Assembly: GCA_030685235.1 (NCBI GenBank)
Contig: MU839127.1
Span: 1 to 64,000, forward strand
Direction of reading: 5' to 3'
From: Copromyces sp. CBS 386.78
Taxonomy: Eukaryota; Ascomycota; Sordariomycetes; Sordariales; Sordariaceae
DNA: 64,000 nucleotides
In this document: piece after piece, positions 35,447 through 46,653 of the stretch
How positions within the stretch are numbered: the stretch's first letter is position 1
How the letters are laid out: the number at the start of each line of letters is the position of its first letter
Notes under the pieces: model-generated
What the model saw: only the letters and a program-made list of their open reading frames with translations
What the model was told of the DNA's origin: nothing
Database searches by the model: none
Translations under genes and position numbers: made by a program

Positions 35447-35962
35447 ATCCGCAATGCGCTGGGGGATTCTGTCAAAGGTGAGGGATCGGGATGTTGTTGT
35501 CCAAGTTGTTTTTGTTCGTTCCGATCGGCCAAAATTTTGGGTGCGGGCATTCCGGGCATCGGTTAGAATATCGCGCCGATGACCTAATGACGGGCGCCGG
35601 TACAGTACAGCCGGCGCCTGGACCCCGGGCCATTCCACTGAAGACGCGGGATGACCGCCCGCTGACGGGAAGGAGTTGTGGGGACTGGGGAGTTTACAAG
35701 GCTGCCCATGGCCCGCCTTGGCATTTCATGGGCCAGAGCTCCCAACTCGTTTGCCAGCTGCAATTGGCCACCTCTGTCTACTGCGTCAGCCGCCATTCAG
35801 TCTCCCCGTTGCGGCCGTTGCGACTCCAACTTTCAACTCCACGACCGACCCGACGGACGCCATCGCCGACGACAGCAACCCCGGAGGAGCTCCCTCTGAT
35901 TCCACACTCCACGGCGCACAATCACAATTGACCCAACTCTCCGCGAGTCAAGAACAACAACC
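35447..35962. promoter_or_regulatory. Shared promoter between PGS1 and NDUFA12
   Basis: Only 516 bp separate the two divergent start codons, and both genes act in the mitochondrial inner membrane. The interval contains a GGCCCATGAAATGCC-like segment and GC-rich patches but no motif I can name. Co-regulation is inference. Confidence 0.6.
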
Positions 35963-36761
35963 ATGTCTACTATCAGCAGAACGATTCGCAACCTGCGCAA
36001 GGTTGGCTTGAAGGTATCGTCTTCATCGATCGATAAATAACGAATATGCGCCGTCGCTAACGAGAAGTCGTTGTGATTCCAGGATGCCTGGCATCAAATG
36101 AACGTACGTCTACACCCATCATCTCCCATCGATTGAGCCCGGCCAGACCCAACCACGATACCCCGGCGAAGCAAACGAGTACATATACCAACTAAAGCTA
36201 CTAACGCCCACGTTGCTGCTCTCCACAAACAGTATATCGGTATGGAGCCATACATCTATCTACCTCTCCCATTCTCGACCAACCGTCAACCCTCAATGTC
36301 GCTCATCACAACATCACCGGCGGGCAATAGCTTACGAGTCAATGTAATAAAACAGGCGACACCAAAGCCGGCACCCTCGTAGGCGTCGACAAGTTCGGTA
36401 ACAAGTTCTTCGAGGACCAGGAGGAACTTCCTCTGCGCACGCGCTGGGTCGACTACGCCAAGCACGACTACGAGCCTTCGCACATCGAGCCCTTGTGGCA
36501 CGCCTGGATCTCGTACACCATCGACACTGTCCCTTCGCAGGATCCCATCGCTACGCAGGCACCCAAGAGGCCCTGGGCGCCCGAGGTGCATCACCCCAAC
36601 TATACGGCGCAGATGGGGGCTTACAAGCCTTATAATACGTATGTTTTTCTCATGGCCCAAGAGAAGACGTAGGTTTTGTTGGTATGTGCTAATGACGGGG
36701 TCTATCTAGTGTCAAGCCCAAGATCCAGTCGTGGGAGCCTGTTGCTGCTCCTAGACGCTAA
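35963..36761 (+). CDS. NDUFA12: NADH:ubiquinone oxidoreductase subunit, NDUFA12/B17.2 type
   Basis: Five exons (35963-36013, 36083-36103, 36233-36239, 36356-36638, 36710-36761) encode 137 residues, near the 145 of bovine B17.2. The joined protein carries the family core Y-I-G-D-T-K-A-G-T-L-V-G-V-D-K-F-G-N-K-F-F, followed by R-W-V-D-Y and W-H-A-W-I-S-Y. It is an accessory subunit on the matrix arm of respiratory complex I. Exon 3 is only seven bases, forced by the conserved Y-I-G-D join and by phase. The exon 1 donor is GTATCG, slightly off consensus. No separate targeting peptide is evident, as usual for this subunit. Confidence 0.9.
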
Positions 36762-37162
36762 ATCTAGTTTTGGCGGTGGGTGACGATGAACAATGGCTCT
36801 TGTTGAGAGTGGAGGTGTACATGAGTATGGACGCTTAGAGAGGTGTGAGTGAGTGTGTCTTGCTTGGGAAGAGGTTTATCCGGAAAAACAGAACGTCATA
36901 GGGAAAGAACAGGACCTATAGAATGCATACACCTCCAGCAGGCTTTCAGCTCAAAAAAGAGAAACTCGGAATCTCATCATCAAGGTTACGAAGAAAGTGT
37001 TTCTCTATATATCGGTAACCCCAAAATAACCGTTTGTCCCCGTCCTTTACTTATGTTTCCCTTCTATCCATACATCCATCCATGCCGTATTTACATGCAA
37101 GAAAAGCTTTCCCTTCCACCTCAGTTTTTCCATGCTTCTTCTTATCCTATTTTCCCACACCC
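36762..37162. other. Convergent 3' region
   Basis: Downstream of NDUFA12 and of the helicase gene, which converge here. No feature was recognised. Confidence 0.45.
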
Positions 37163-40100
37163 TCAAGCATCAAGACCATCAAGCTCGACAAGCTTGACCA
37201 CAGTCTTGATGATATCATTCTTCTCGACATCCAGCGCCGGATTCTCCACCTTCATTGTGATAAGCTTATCAATCAACCCTCTCAGCCTCGACACCAGAAC
37301 ACCGATACGGGCCCATCCGCGGAGGCGAAGCCAGCCATCAACCACGAGACCACGACCCTGGGTATCCAAGTCGATGGCACCCGAGAAGAGCAGAAGGGTG
37401 TAGGCATTGAATGCTATTATTTGACAGTATTAGTATTCCAATACTACAGGAAAAGGACGGATATGAGAACGAGTTAAAAACAAAAAACTCACGCGTAAGA
37501 TCCCTGATAAAGATCTTGCTAGTGGCAATCTTGGTGAAATACGACATAAACGACGCGTTGCCCGTGAACCCCTGGCTATCAAACAGGGTGCTGCTAGGAT
37601 GAATAAACACCCTTCCGTTCTCCTGCGAGAAGAACTTGATGGTCTTGGCCTCCGGGTCCAGCTCTACGGCACCGGTCATGGATGCCGCGAACTTCTTGTC
37701 GGGGAACTGGATCCGGGCGATCTGCGGGCTGAAGGCCGAGGCGGTCAGGGCACGCAGGAGGGCCATGGACTTGTTGGTTTGGCCGGAGTTGTTGTACTCG
37801 GAGTAGTTGTACGGGATGATGCCCATTTCTTTGAGGGCTGAGTAGTACTGCGAGCGCGTCGAGGCGATGTCCGACAGGGTTTGGTAGTTGAGGAAGTTGT
37901 CACCGCACCAGGCGCGCACCCGGCTCTGCCCCATGCGCTCGTTCATATGGTCGTTCCACTCCTGGAAGGCGCGGAGGTCGGTGAGCAGGTCGCCGTCTCC
38001 CTGGGAGAACCTCTTCCTGGCTTCCTTGGCTTCCTCGCGCTTTTCCTGGGGAGAGACGAAGGGGCTCTTGGTGCTTAGGATGGCTGCGATGGTGACGCAG
38101 TCGTCGAGACAGCCAAAGATGGAGCCGTAGACCATCAGCTTGCCGCACCGCAGATCGGCGGGGATCATGGCCAGTTGCTGACCGAGGGCGGTCAGTTCTT
38201 CGCCATCAAGGGCTCCCATACGCCTGAGCATGGTAATGGATGCCTCGACGGCTGTGGCCTCGGGCGGCGTGGGTGCACGAGAGAGGAAGTGGCTGACGTC
38301 CTTGATGCCCATTGCTCTGACGGCCAAGCACAGTTGCTCCAAAGGAACACGCCGGATCTCGGGATCGGGACGCTCGGCCATCTGCATCTCCATGTTCCGG
38401 GTGAATAGCTTGTAGCACTTGCCTGCTTGGACACGGCCGGCACGACCACGACGTTGCTTGCAGGCGGCGCGGGAGGCCCATGTCTCCTCGAGCTTACGCA
38501 TGTTGTTCTGCGGGTCGAACGAGGTCTCCTTGACCCTACCGCTGTCGATGACTGCGACGATATCATCAATGGTGATGGACGTCTCGGCGACGTTGGTCGC
38601 GATGACTACCTTTCTCTTGCCTGGAGGAGCGGCCGCAAACACCCTCTTCTGCTCTTTGGTCTCCAAGGATGCATGGAGAGGGAGAACATGGAGGGATTGG
38701 ATTGCTCGCAGAGCGTTGCAGGCGCGGTTGATTTCAGCTACACCGGGCAAGAAAATCAGGATACCACCAGCTTTCTGAGTTTCGGCGAGGTCGCTATCAA
38801 TGGCACATACGGTCTCCACAAGGAGGTCGTAGTTGATGCGGCTGCCCATTCTCTGGATGATCTTGTTGATGGGGTCAGCATTGGGGTCTTCCTTCGCGTT
38901 GCTGCCAGCGTTATCGTCATAGTAGTATTCGCGCATGTTGCCAACACTGAAGCCAGTCATGTGGATCACATCGTCGAGGTAGTAGTCTTGAACAGGGTAC
39001 GTGCGGCCAGAAATCTCAACAAGACCAACCGAAACATTCCTGTTATCAACGGTAAAGTAGTCCTTGAAAGACGCAGCATCAAGCGTGGCACTCATGAGAA
39101 TGAGCTTCAGGTCCCTGCGCTTGTACAAGACATCGCGAATGATGGCAAGCAGGAAATCAGTGTCGAGACTGCGCTCGTGCACCTCATCGACCACCACGTG
39201 GCTGACATCGGCAAGTGATGAAACCACGTCCTCGACACGGCCACCCGAGGTCTGGAGGCGCCGGAGTAGCACACCAGTGGTGACGAAGGTGATCCTGGTG
39301 TTCGGGCTCGTCTTGCTTTCGCCACGGATCGAGTAACCGACTTCTTGACCAACCTGTGAACACCGCTCGTCGCTGACTCTGTCCGCCAGACCCAAGGCAG
39401 AAATACGGCGAGGCTGTGTGACAATGATGTTTGCGCTCTTTCCGAGTCCCTTGCTGTACAGATCATCCAAGATGAACTGGACGGACTGCGTAGACTTTCC
39501 GGAACCTGTTTCTCCAGAGATGATAGTGACCTGATTCTCTGAGACCGTCTGAACGAGGTGATCCTGTACCTGCCAGGCTGGCAGATTCTGTCGTGCGTAC
39601 AGCATCTTCTTGTAAGAGGGAGTTTCCGTTCTGGCACGCCACTCCTCCGTGCTACGAGGATCAGGCGACCAGTTGATAGGCTTGGGGTAACGAGGGGCTC
39701 TGCGCGCCCGCTTAACGACCCTCATGGGTTCCTCTGAAGCTGCGGATGCCACAGCAGCAACTTCGCGGATGCGACCGGGCTTTTCAATGATCTCGTTGAT
39801 GTTTTCTTGCACCCAGCTGGCAACGTAGAAAATCTTCATCTCCTCGCCTTCCAACGTGAGAGCGTATGCCAGTGCCTGTTTGATGACACTGAGCTTGATG
39901 TAGGACGGAAGAGCTGCTACCATGGCCAGAATGACCTGGGTAGGATACTGTTCTGATTTGCGGAACTGAACGCAGGCGTTCACGTTGGTCTGGGTGCCAT
40001 TTTTGACACCCTCCAACTTGACCTCGCAGACTTCTGGAGAAATCTTGGAGAACTTCTCACCGAAGCACGCCTCCAGCGTGGCCATCTCCTCTTCCCAGCA

Positions 40101-41429
40101 CTCATCTGCATCCCTCCAGGTGTCTAGACCATCCGCGTCCGCAGAAGAGTTATCAACGGATTCGGAGCCGCTGGCCAGAAGAAGCTTCTGCAGGTCTTCT
40201 GCCGCCTTAGCCTCGTCTCCATTACGGAGCGCCAAGAGCTTGCGACAGAGGTCAATAGAGTATCCGGATTGAGCGAGTCGCGTAATGGCACCCTCTCTCT
40301 TGAGATCAGTGGCAGCGACGGTAACACCAGCGCTATACTTCTCAGGAAGTGCCCATCGCGGAAGATCATCTTCAGGAATATGGACCAAGAGCCATTCCAA
40401 GGCCTCTTCTCTGTCCTTGCACTCCTCAACGGCCTCCTCGATATGGCTCTGGCGGAATCCCAAATCCTTGAACTCCTTAACGATGGCGGCCTTTTGCGAT
40501 GCCGGCATAACCACACCATTCGGATTCCAGACCGTCTCCCTACGGAGCAAGTCCTCGAGCTGCGATCGAGTCTTGTTGCCCATCTCAATCTTGGGAACAT
40601 TGGCCCATCCCCTCATGACATTGTGGGCGCCGCCACCACCTCCGCCTCCGGCGCCGCTGCCCCTGAATGCCAAGGAAACACCGGGTTCGTTTGCGGCCTT
40701 TTCCTTGGCGGCCTGGAGTTGAGCCCTCTTCTTCTCGGCGGCGGCCTTTGCCTCCTCGCGCTCTCTCAGAGCCTGGAAAGGGTCGGCCTCGTACATCCAT
40801 GCCTTGCCCTCCTTCACGTCCTGCTTCTTGAGGGCCTCAAACTCCTTCCAGAGCGACCTGTAGTCTGGTGGAAGCGTCATATGCATGTTCTTCATGCTGC
40901 AAACGCGGTACAGGGTGTAGGTAGCGGCGGCATGTTTGGCCTCGAGGGCAGTGGGCCTGTAAATAAGGTGCACATGGGTGGGAGGCAGCTTGAACGGCGG
41001 CAGCGTGGTAACCTCCTGCGTCTTTGGGTTCTTTGCGCTGAGCGTAACAAAGACAGAGAAACCATCTTTGGTCTTGATGGTGTTGTAGTCCGGTCTTTCC
41101 CACTTTTGCTTCTGGCAGTGCTCCGAAAGAAGGTTCACGGGCAGCTTGCCGGTCCAGGAGTGGCCACCGATGATCTGTTTGATGGTCGGCTTCGGGGGCC
41201 CGGCTTCAAGCTCCTCTGCAGGCTTGGAGGGCCCGGCTTTAGCCCCTCCCCTTTTCTTAGGGTCCTTGTCGGAATTGCTGAAGACAATGAAGTCGCCCTC
41301 TGATGGGCCAGAAGCCTTCTTGGAGTCCTTCTTGGATTTGGAGGCAGGCAGAGATGCCGACGATGAAGCGGCTGCAGGCGCAGGGGCACTCTGGGCCTGG
41401 CTGCTTTTGGTCCCTTTTTTGGGGGGCAT
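37163..41429 (-). CDS. DExH-box RNA helicase, DHX29/DHX57-like
   Basis: Two exons (41429-37493 and 37413-37163) give about 1,395 residues. Order: a Lys/Ser/Ala-rich tail (1-90), a UBA-like helix pair near residues 320-360, an RWD-type domain from about 450 (E-C-W-E-E-E-M-A-T-L-E-A), then the helicase core. Core motifs are Walker A G-E-T-G-S-G-K-S-T (~640), D-E-V-H (~748, a variant of DEAH), S-A-T-L (~780) and Q-R-R-G-R-A-G-R (~993). They are followed by the winged-helix, ratchet and OB-fold tail ending in the second exon. UBA-RWD-DExH architecture is that of DHX57/DHX29, which remodel structured mRNA or 40S initiation complexes. Reading past the 3' donor would add a false tail; the splice restores T-P-F-N-A-Y-T-L-L-L-F-S-G. 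Confidence 0.92.
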
Positions 41430-42827
41430 ATTTGCGACGCTAGTATCGCTTGCCTCCCACGATGAAGATTTGGTGTTTTGTGAGTTTGAAAATCACTCGT
41501 TCGCTCAAGCGTTGCAGAAAAGGAAAAAGTTGAAGCCGAAGAGTTGGCCGCGGCGAGTGACACCCACAAGAACTTGACCTACGCTTGCGCCGTTGTCCAT
41601 TTCTGTCGGGACTCGTTAATTGAGTGTGAGGAAGAGGGCCGAAAGTATGTGGCCCGGTGAGAATAAGGATAGGTGAAACAATCAAATCCACAATCAACCC
41701 AGAAGTCGAAGGCGGTAAGTGACTGTCGTCTGGTTGTAGTTGCTGGTGGTTTGCCAGACAGTAAATTCAATCCCTGTGGTTACCTTAGGTTGACGGCAAG
41801 CGGGCACCGTGACCGTTGACGGCAAAAAAAAGCAGGACCTGGCGACAGAGTCACTGCAAAGACAGCGCTGCACTCAAAAGTGGGTCCACATGAACAAGAC
41901 TTAGCAGTTGGTACCTCTCTTGTGAAGATCGCTACAGAGGTTGTCGGGGTCACCTTTGTTATCCAACTACTATTCTATAAGCGATTTATCAAATCTCCCT
42001 TCTTATCACAACCATTGACAGGCTAAGAAGTTAACAAGTTGTAGCAAACAACTGCCATTGTCCGGGAATGGCTTGGTAAGAGGTTCTTCGGCGTGAGGAG
42101 TGGGGCCATTTAAAGCTCCAAGGTGCTGTTAGGGTTGTGGTTAGGGTTCTGTGCGGTAGGTTGATTGGAGGGGTACTTCGCGCAGAAACACTGCATTTTA
42201 CCTCGAGACAACCATTCCAGTTTTCCAAGATACTTGAACAAATCAGAAATGTTTCACCCGAGAACCACCCGCCTACTTTCCAAAATGCGAACCAGCGATT
42301 TCTTGCTAGGGACTTTGCGTCTGTGAGTAGGCTTGTACCACCTTCGGCCCGGGACCGCAAGGCTCCGTTCTGTGTAAACATTCACGGGCATCAAGGCAAG
42401 CGCGTCTCCCGCCGGACTACATAACTCTGCATCCTCTTCGTGTCAAGCTTGATCCACCTGAGCTTTCCGCCATCTTCTCATCTGTCCTCTATCCTCCTTC
42501 CTGGTGGGGCACACCTCGGATTCCATCATCTCTTTGAATCTCGACATCATCTGGAGTCTGTTGTAAGTGAGTTGCAAGTTTCACTGGTTCTCGTCCACCA
42601 CCACATCATATCCAGGACACCATCAAACTACTACCTTCAACTGCGGGGTTACCAAGATTCTGTTACATCTACACTATTGCTTGGTATTCCCTTTTACTGG
42701 AGTAGTGTACTTGAATACCTCCAGCTGCCTAGTCCCTCCTGCCTTGTTTGTCTTAGCAGGCCTTCATCGTGTGTTCATTTTCGGTCTACCCGTACACTTC
42801 TACTGCTTTCATCTTCACCTCACCAAC
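41430..42827. other. Divergent intergenic region
   Basis: Holds the promoters of the helicase gene (-) and the Pro/Gln-rich gene (+). At about 42,128-42,152 two TTAGGGTT telomere-type hexamer blocks occur (GTTAGGGTTGTGGTTAGGGTT), here a possible transcription-factor site. The open frame continues upstream of the chosen ATG at 42,828 to 42,567 but is Cys/Phe/Leu-rich and looks untranslated. Confidence 0.5.
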
Positions 42828-44354
42828 ATGAGTAGCGACAGCAATCACAATAATCCCAAACGTGCTCCCTACGTCGTGCGCGAGACCCCAGTACCACTTC
42901 CCTCATACGTTGGTGTGCCCAAGAGCCAGACCTCGTCAGCAGCTCCAGCTCAAAGTCAACAACCACAACAGTCAGCACCACCGAATGGTCAAAGCCGTGA
43001 AGATCCAACCCTCCCAGCCGTGAACCTACCTGCTGAACCCCCAGACAATAGCGACGCAATGTCGTCTTCAGGCCGGCAACTGAGGAGTAGACGACCTCCA
43101 CCACCAGCTCCTCCTCCACCCTCCCAGCCGCCTTCGAAGAAACGAAAAGCTACATCATCCCGAACCGCTCCTGAGCCTCTCCAGGAAACAGTCCAACAAG
43201 TCCAGCCACCACTGCCACAAGATGGAGATGGAAAACAACAACAGATCAAGGACATGCCAATCCTAGGACCACCTCACCAAACAGTTGCGTCGCCGCCCCA
43301 GCACCCCGACGACATCTACAAGATGCCCCCTCTGCCCCCTTACCTCCCCGCTCAGCCGCGCATCTGCGAACCGGCCGACAACTACCGAGGGTGGACGACT
43401 CCGCTAGAATTCAGCTACAAGATGCCTGTGCACCCGCTCACCTTCTACGGCTCCTTCGACATCTGGTTCGAGCAGGTGCAGAAGATGGCCGAGGCCAGCA
43501 ACTGCTCGATCGAGCTGAACACACGCATCGGCAAGTTTCCCGACCCGGGCACCGTCGAGGCCTTCATCTGCCAGACGCGCTTCCTGAGCTGCTGGCGGAT
43601 CCTGCACGGCACCATCTCGGGCGCCTACTGGGCTTACATGCGCGTCTTGGGGTACAGCCGGATCCCCGTGTTCATGGGCGCTCCCGACTACGACGACGCC
43701 GAAGGAGGTGGCGTGCAGTTCGGGTCCGGAGGCGGGTGTCAGTGGCAGCCTCAGCCGAGTGACTGCGTCTACTTTGCTCTGGAGGTCAAGAAGCGCGTGT
43801 CGGTGCCTAGCTCGGACCAGCAGCCGCGGTACCAGACTATGAGGATGGTGGAGGAGGTAAGGTCTGCCAAAGTGAGCGATTACCCGAGTGCGGCGCAGTA
43901 CAGGGAGGGCATGGCGTGGCTGAAGGAGGTCTTGAACGGTATGATCCTGAAGGGCGACAAGCAGGTGTGCGAGTCCATGTACGATCGCAAACCGGACTGG
44001 GCGCCCGAGTGGCCCGAGGTGCCGGCGGGCGGGGAGGTGGAAACTCCTTGGGCTTTGAAGGGAAGCCCGGTGCAAGCGGAGGATGCATTGGGCGGTTCGA
44101 ACGGGACAGCCGGAGCAAGCAGTTCGAGGAACGCCGGTCATATCTGGCAACAACAGCATCAACCTCAGCAACAACAGTCGGCCTACCAAATCGACCCGAG
44201 ACTCGAAGCTGGGCCTTCAGACCACCAACAACAAAACAAAAACCACGCGATAGCCCGCCTAGCACCTATGAGCGTCTCCTCCAGCGACGGCGACTACAGC
44301 TACGGAGGCGAAAACGGCTCAGTCGACTACACAAACAACAACACTTTCAACTAG
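42828..44354 (+). CDS. Unknown Pro/Gln-rich, probably nuclear protein
   Basis: 508 residues from the Met in M-S-S-D-S-N-H-N, chosen because upstream codons look like leader sequence. Residues 1-190 are disordered, rich in Pro, Gln and Ser, and hold a basic cluster, P-S-K-K-R-K, that fits a nuclear localisation signal. Residues about 200-420 form an ordered domain with aromatic-rich strings (F-D-I-W-F-E-Q-V, S-C-W-R-I-L-H, A-Y-W-A-Y-M-R-V). The tail is again disordered, Gln- and Asn-rich. The central fold matches no family I recognise. GC is high in the ordered part. A role in transcription or chromatin is only a guess from composition. Confidence 0.72.
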   Translation: MSSDSNHNNPKRAPYVVRETPVPLPSYVGVPKSQTSSAAPAQSQQPQQSAPPNGQSREDPTLPAVNLPAEPPDNSDAMSSSGRQLRSRRPPPPAPPPPSQPPSKKRKATSSRTAPEPLQETVQQVQPPLPQDGDGKQQQIKDMPILGPPHQTVASPPQHPDDIYKMPPLPPYLPAQPRICEPADNYRGWTTPLEFSYKMPVHPLTFYGSFDIWFEQVQKMAEASNCSIELNTRIGKFPDPGTVEAFICQTRFLSCWRILHGTISGAYWAYMRVLGYSRIPVFMGAPDYDDAEGGGVQFGSGGGCQWQPQPSDCVYFALEVKKRVSVPSSDQQPRYQTMRMVEEVRSAKVSDYPSAAQYREGMAWLKEVLNGMILKGDKQVCESMYDRKPDWAPEWPEVPAGGEVETPWALKGSPVQAEDALGGSNGTAGASSSRNAGHIWQQQHQPQQQQSAYQIDPRLEAGPSDHQQQNKNHAIARLAPMSVSSSDGDYSYGGENGSVDYTNNNTFN

Positions 44355-45233
44355 GGTTTCTGCTGGGAGTAACAACGAGATGCTATATTACGAGGGAAAA
44401 TGGCAATCATTGATCGCACAGGGGGAGGCGCCAAAATTATTACCATGTGCGAATATGCATCGGGGCGGCGATTTTATCCCGTGGGCGGAAGAAGATGATA
44501 TGATATGCTGGTCGAAATCACGGTGGCCGACAAGAGGGATAAGAAGAATTAGGAGTGCAAGGTGGAGGGGGAGAATGGTTGATGAAGGCGCTGCGATGAC
44601 AACGAAGAAGACGACGAAAGACGACTACAGCCGCAGAGGCCGCACCGCCTTGGACAGCAACAATTATAAGGGACGAAGATAACGCTGAATAAGAGCACAA
44701 GGACCGGTGATGAACTTACTTAACGATGGTTTTTTTTCTTCTTTGATTTTCGATTCTCGGGTCTACCGAAGGGGCGGCGGTTGGGACAGTTTAGGGAGCC
44801 AGGCACTTTGTTTGGATAGATGGCAAAATGAACGGAACAAATGGGTAAGGTGAAACGGGACTTCGACAGCGAATTGGCGCGGAGTTTTTTTTTAGTTTTT
44901 TTTTCGAGAGCAGTCATACTTTTTGGGCGGGCCTTTTCGTTGTTATACCTAGGTATACGGAAATCTCATGAACTGTTAATGGTACTATAGGTTTGGGTTG
45001 GAATGGGTTGAAATAGCATACGTGGGATGGACGACGGATGCATCCAAATTTAAGGGTTTCAGCAACGACGAAAACGACCAGAACGCAAGTCAAGTTTGAT
45101 ACGGACTGGACAATGACATTTTTTTTTGCTAGCAGCTGCCTGACCAGCCTGGTCTGATTTGCTTCGGCAGAGATACTAAGTCAAGGAAGCCCAAGAACTA
45201 AACCATCAGTACGCTCGAATTCAAGATCCATTA
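44355..45233. other. Intergenic, nothing recognised
   Basis: 3' flank of the Pro/Gln-rich gene, with T-rich runs (for example 44,728-44,737 and 44,886-44,905). No credible coding frame. Confidence 0.45.
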
Positions 45234-46034
45234 TCAACTAACAATACACCCTAAACCCGCGCTTTCTAACCCATTGTCCCTGTCCCTTCGTCTGAAGCCA
45301 GTCTTTGCCACCGTGTCCTGCTCTGGCGATGAATATGGCTGATAAACAAACGACGACGTCGGTGGTTGAGACTCCGATTCGACTTCATCCTGGTCCCCTT
45401 GTTCGTCTCCTAGGTCGATTTCGTCTGGTACCGGGTCGATTTGTGGTGCTGGTGGTGAAGACGCTTGAGAATCCCAAAACGATGATGAAAAAGGTAATGA
45501 CGAAACATGCTCTTGCTCTTGCTCTTGCTTTATACGCGGTGGTGGTTCCGGGGTCCCTGGTGGTAAGAACGGCGGTTGAGACGACGGCGATGGTGGTTCT
45601 GGAGGATCCGAGCTTAGGCAAACCACTATGCAGTCCAAAATTTCCTCCTCCGACTCCTCCTTCACTACTCCTTCTGTCTGTTCTTCTTCTCCGGACTCAT
45701 TGCCCAAAGTCGACCACTAAGCGCTATCAATGGGGATGTCCTTCAAGTGGCGGTTAGTTACAAAGGGGTCGTGCAACAGGATGTTTCTTACAGGATGCCA
45801 TTGAGTGAAAAGCTGCCTTGTGGGTTGCCGGTGCTCGTACGAACCTCTTCACCAGTTGCTTCGATGTCAACAGGGCCCGAACCGTTCAAGCCCATGTCTA
45901 CGTCACCGTCCGCATCCTTGAAATCGTCATCGAGGTCTGAAGTGGAGTCGGAAAAGTCAGAGAGGCATTCGCTAGCTGGCACTTTGGGTTTCGGTGATGT
46001 ATGATGAAGAGGGCATGGCACGGCATGTACCTAT
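45234..46034 (-). other. Two open acidic segments, possible exons of an unresolved gene
   Basis: On the - strand, 46,021-45,788 and 45,707-45,234 read as Asp/Glu-, Ser- and Pro-rich protein (for example D-S-T-S-D-L-D-D-D-F-K-D-A-D and K-E-E-S-E-E-E-I-L-D). Each opens directly after an in-frame TAG that is also a plausible acceptor AG (GATAG at about 46,031; CTTAG at about 45,718), and the first ends at a GTAAGA donor. The phases do not agree (donor phase 2, acceptor phase 0), and neither segment has an ATG start. It may be a frameshifted gene, the 3' part of the AT-hook gene, or chance. Confidence 0.3.
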
Positions 46035-46140
46035 CTAAAGAAAACAAGAATGACACAGCGCAGCGCGAATGGGAAAGATGAAGACTCGCCGGAACCGTTC
46101 ATGAAAGAGTTCAGATTTGGGAGCCGAAAAGAGGCTACTT

Positions 46141-46653
46141 TTACTCACTTGCGGCCTCGTCGACGTCAGAGGCAGCATCAGAGGCGGCCTTCTCGGCCTC
46201 TTCCGCATCCTCCTCGTTGGCGGCATCCTCCTCGGCAGACTCCTCGGTCACAGCCTTGGGGGGACGGCCACGTCTGCCAGGTCCGCCCTTCTTGGGGGTA
46301 GCCTTCTTGGAGCTGGGAGTGGCAGCCTCGCTGACATCGGACTTGCGAGGACGACCACGGCCTCTGCCAGTGGAAGAGGGGGTAGCCTTAGCCGCAGCAG
46401 CCTTGGGTGCAGCAGCCTTCTTGGCGGAAACGGGGGTGGCGGCGGAAGCAGCCTTGGGAGGACGTCCGCGGCGAGAGATGGTGCTGGCAGCAGTCTTCTG
46501 AGCAGGCTTCTTCACACCACCGCTGCCCTTGGGCCTGCCACGGGGGCGACCACTAGGGGGGGCAACAGCCTTCCTCTCGGACGGGTCCTTGGGGGGACGG
46601 CCGCGGCCGCGCTTGACGGGCTGCTCTTCAGATTGGGGCTTGGTGGGCGCCAT
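46141..46653 (-). CDS. AT-hook (HMGA-like) chromatin protein
   Basis: 170 residues, with five AT-hook cores: K-R-G-R-G-R-P-P-K, R-P-R-G-R-P-K, R-R-G-R-P-P-K, G-R-G-R-P-R-K and R-R-G-R-P-P-K. Ala/Lys-rich linkers separate them and an acidic tail (E-E-D-A-A-N-E-E-D-A-E-E-A-E-K) follows. AT-hooks bind the minor groove of AT-rich DNA, and the acidic tail is typical of HMGA proteins that shape chromatin. The stop codon overlaps a GTGAGT donor-like sequence (GCAA|GTGAGTAA), so a spliced longer form extending towards 46,034-45,234 cannot be excluded. The simplest model ends at 46,141. Confidence 0.88.
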   Translation of the reverse strand: MAPTKPQSEEQPVKRGRGRPPKDPSERKAVAPPSGRPRGRPKGSGGVKKPAQKTAASTISRRGRPPKAASAATPVSAKKAAAPKAAAAKATPSSTGRGRGRPRKSDVSEAATPSSKKATPKKGGPGRRGRPPKAVTEESAEEDAANEEDAEEAEKAASDAASDVDEAASE

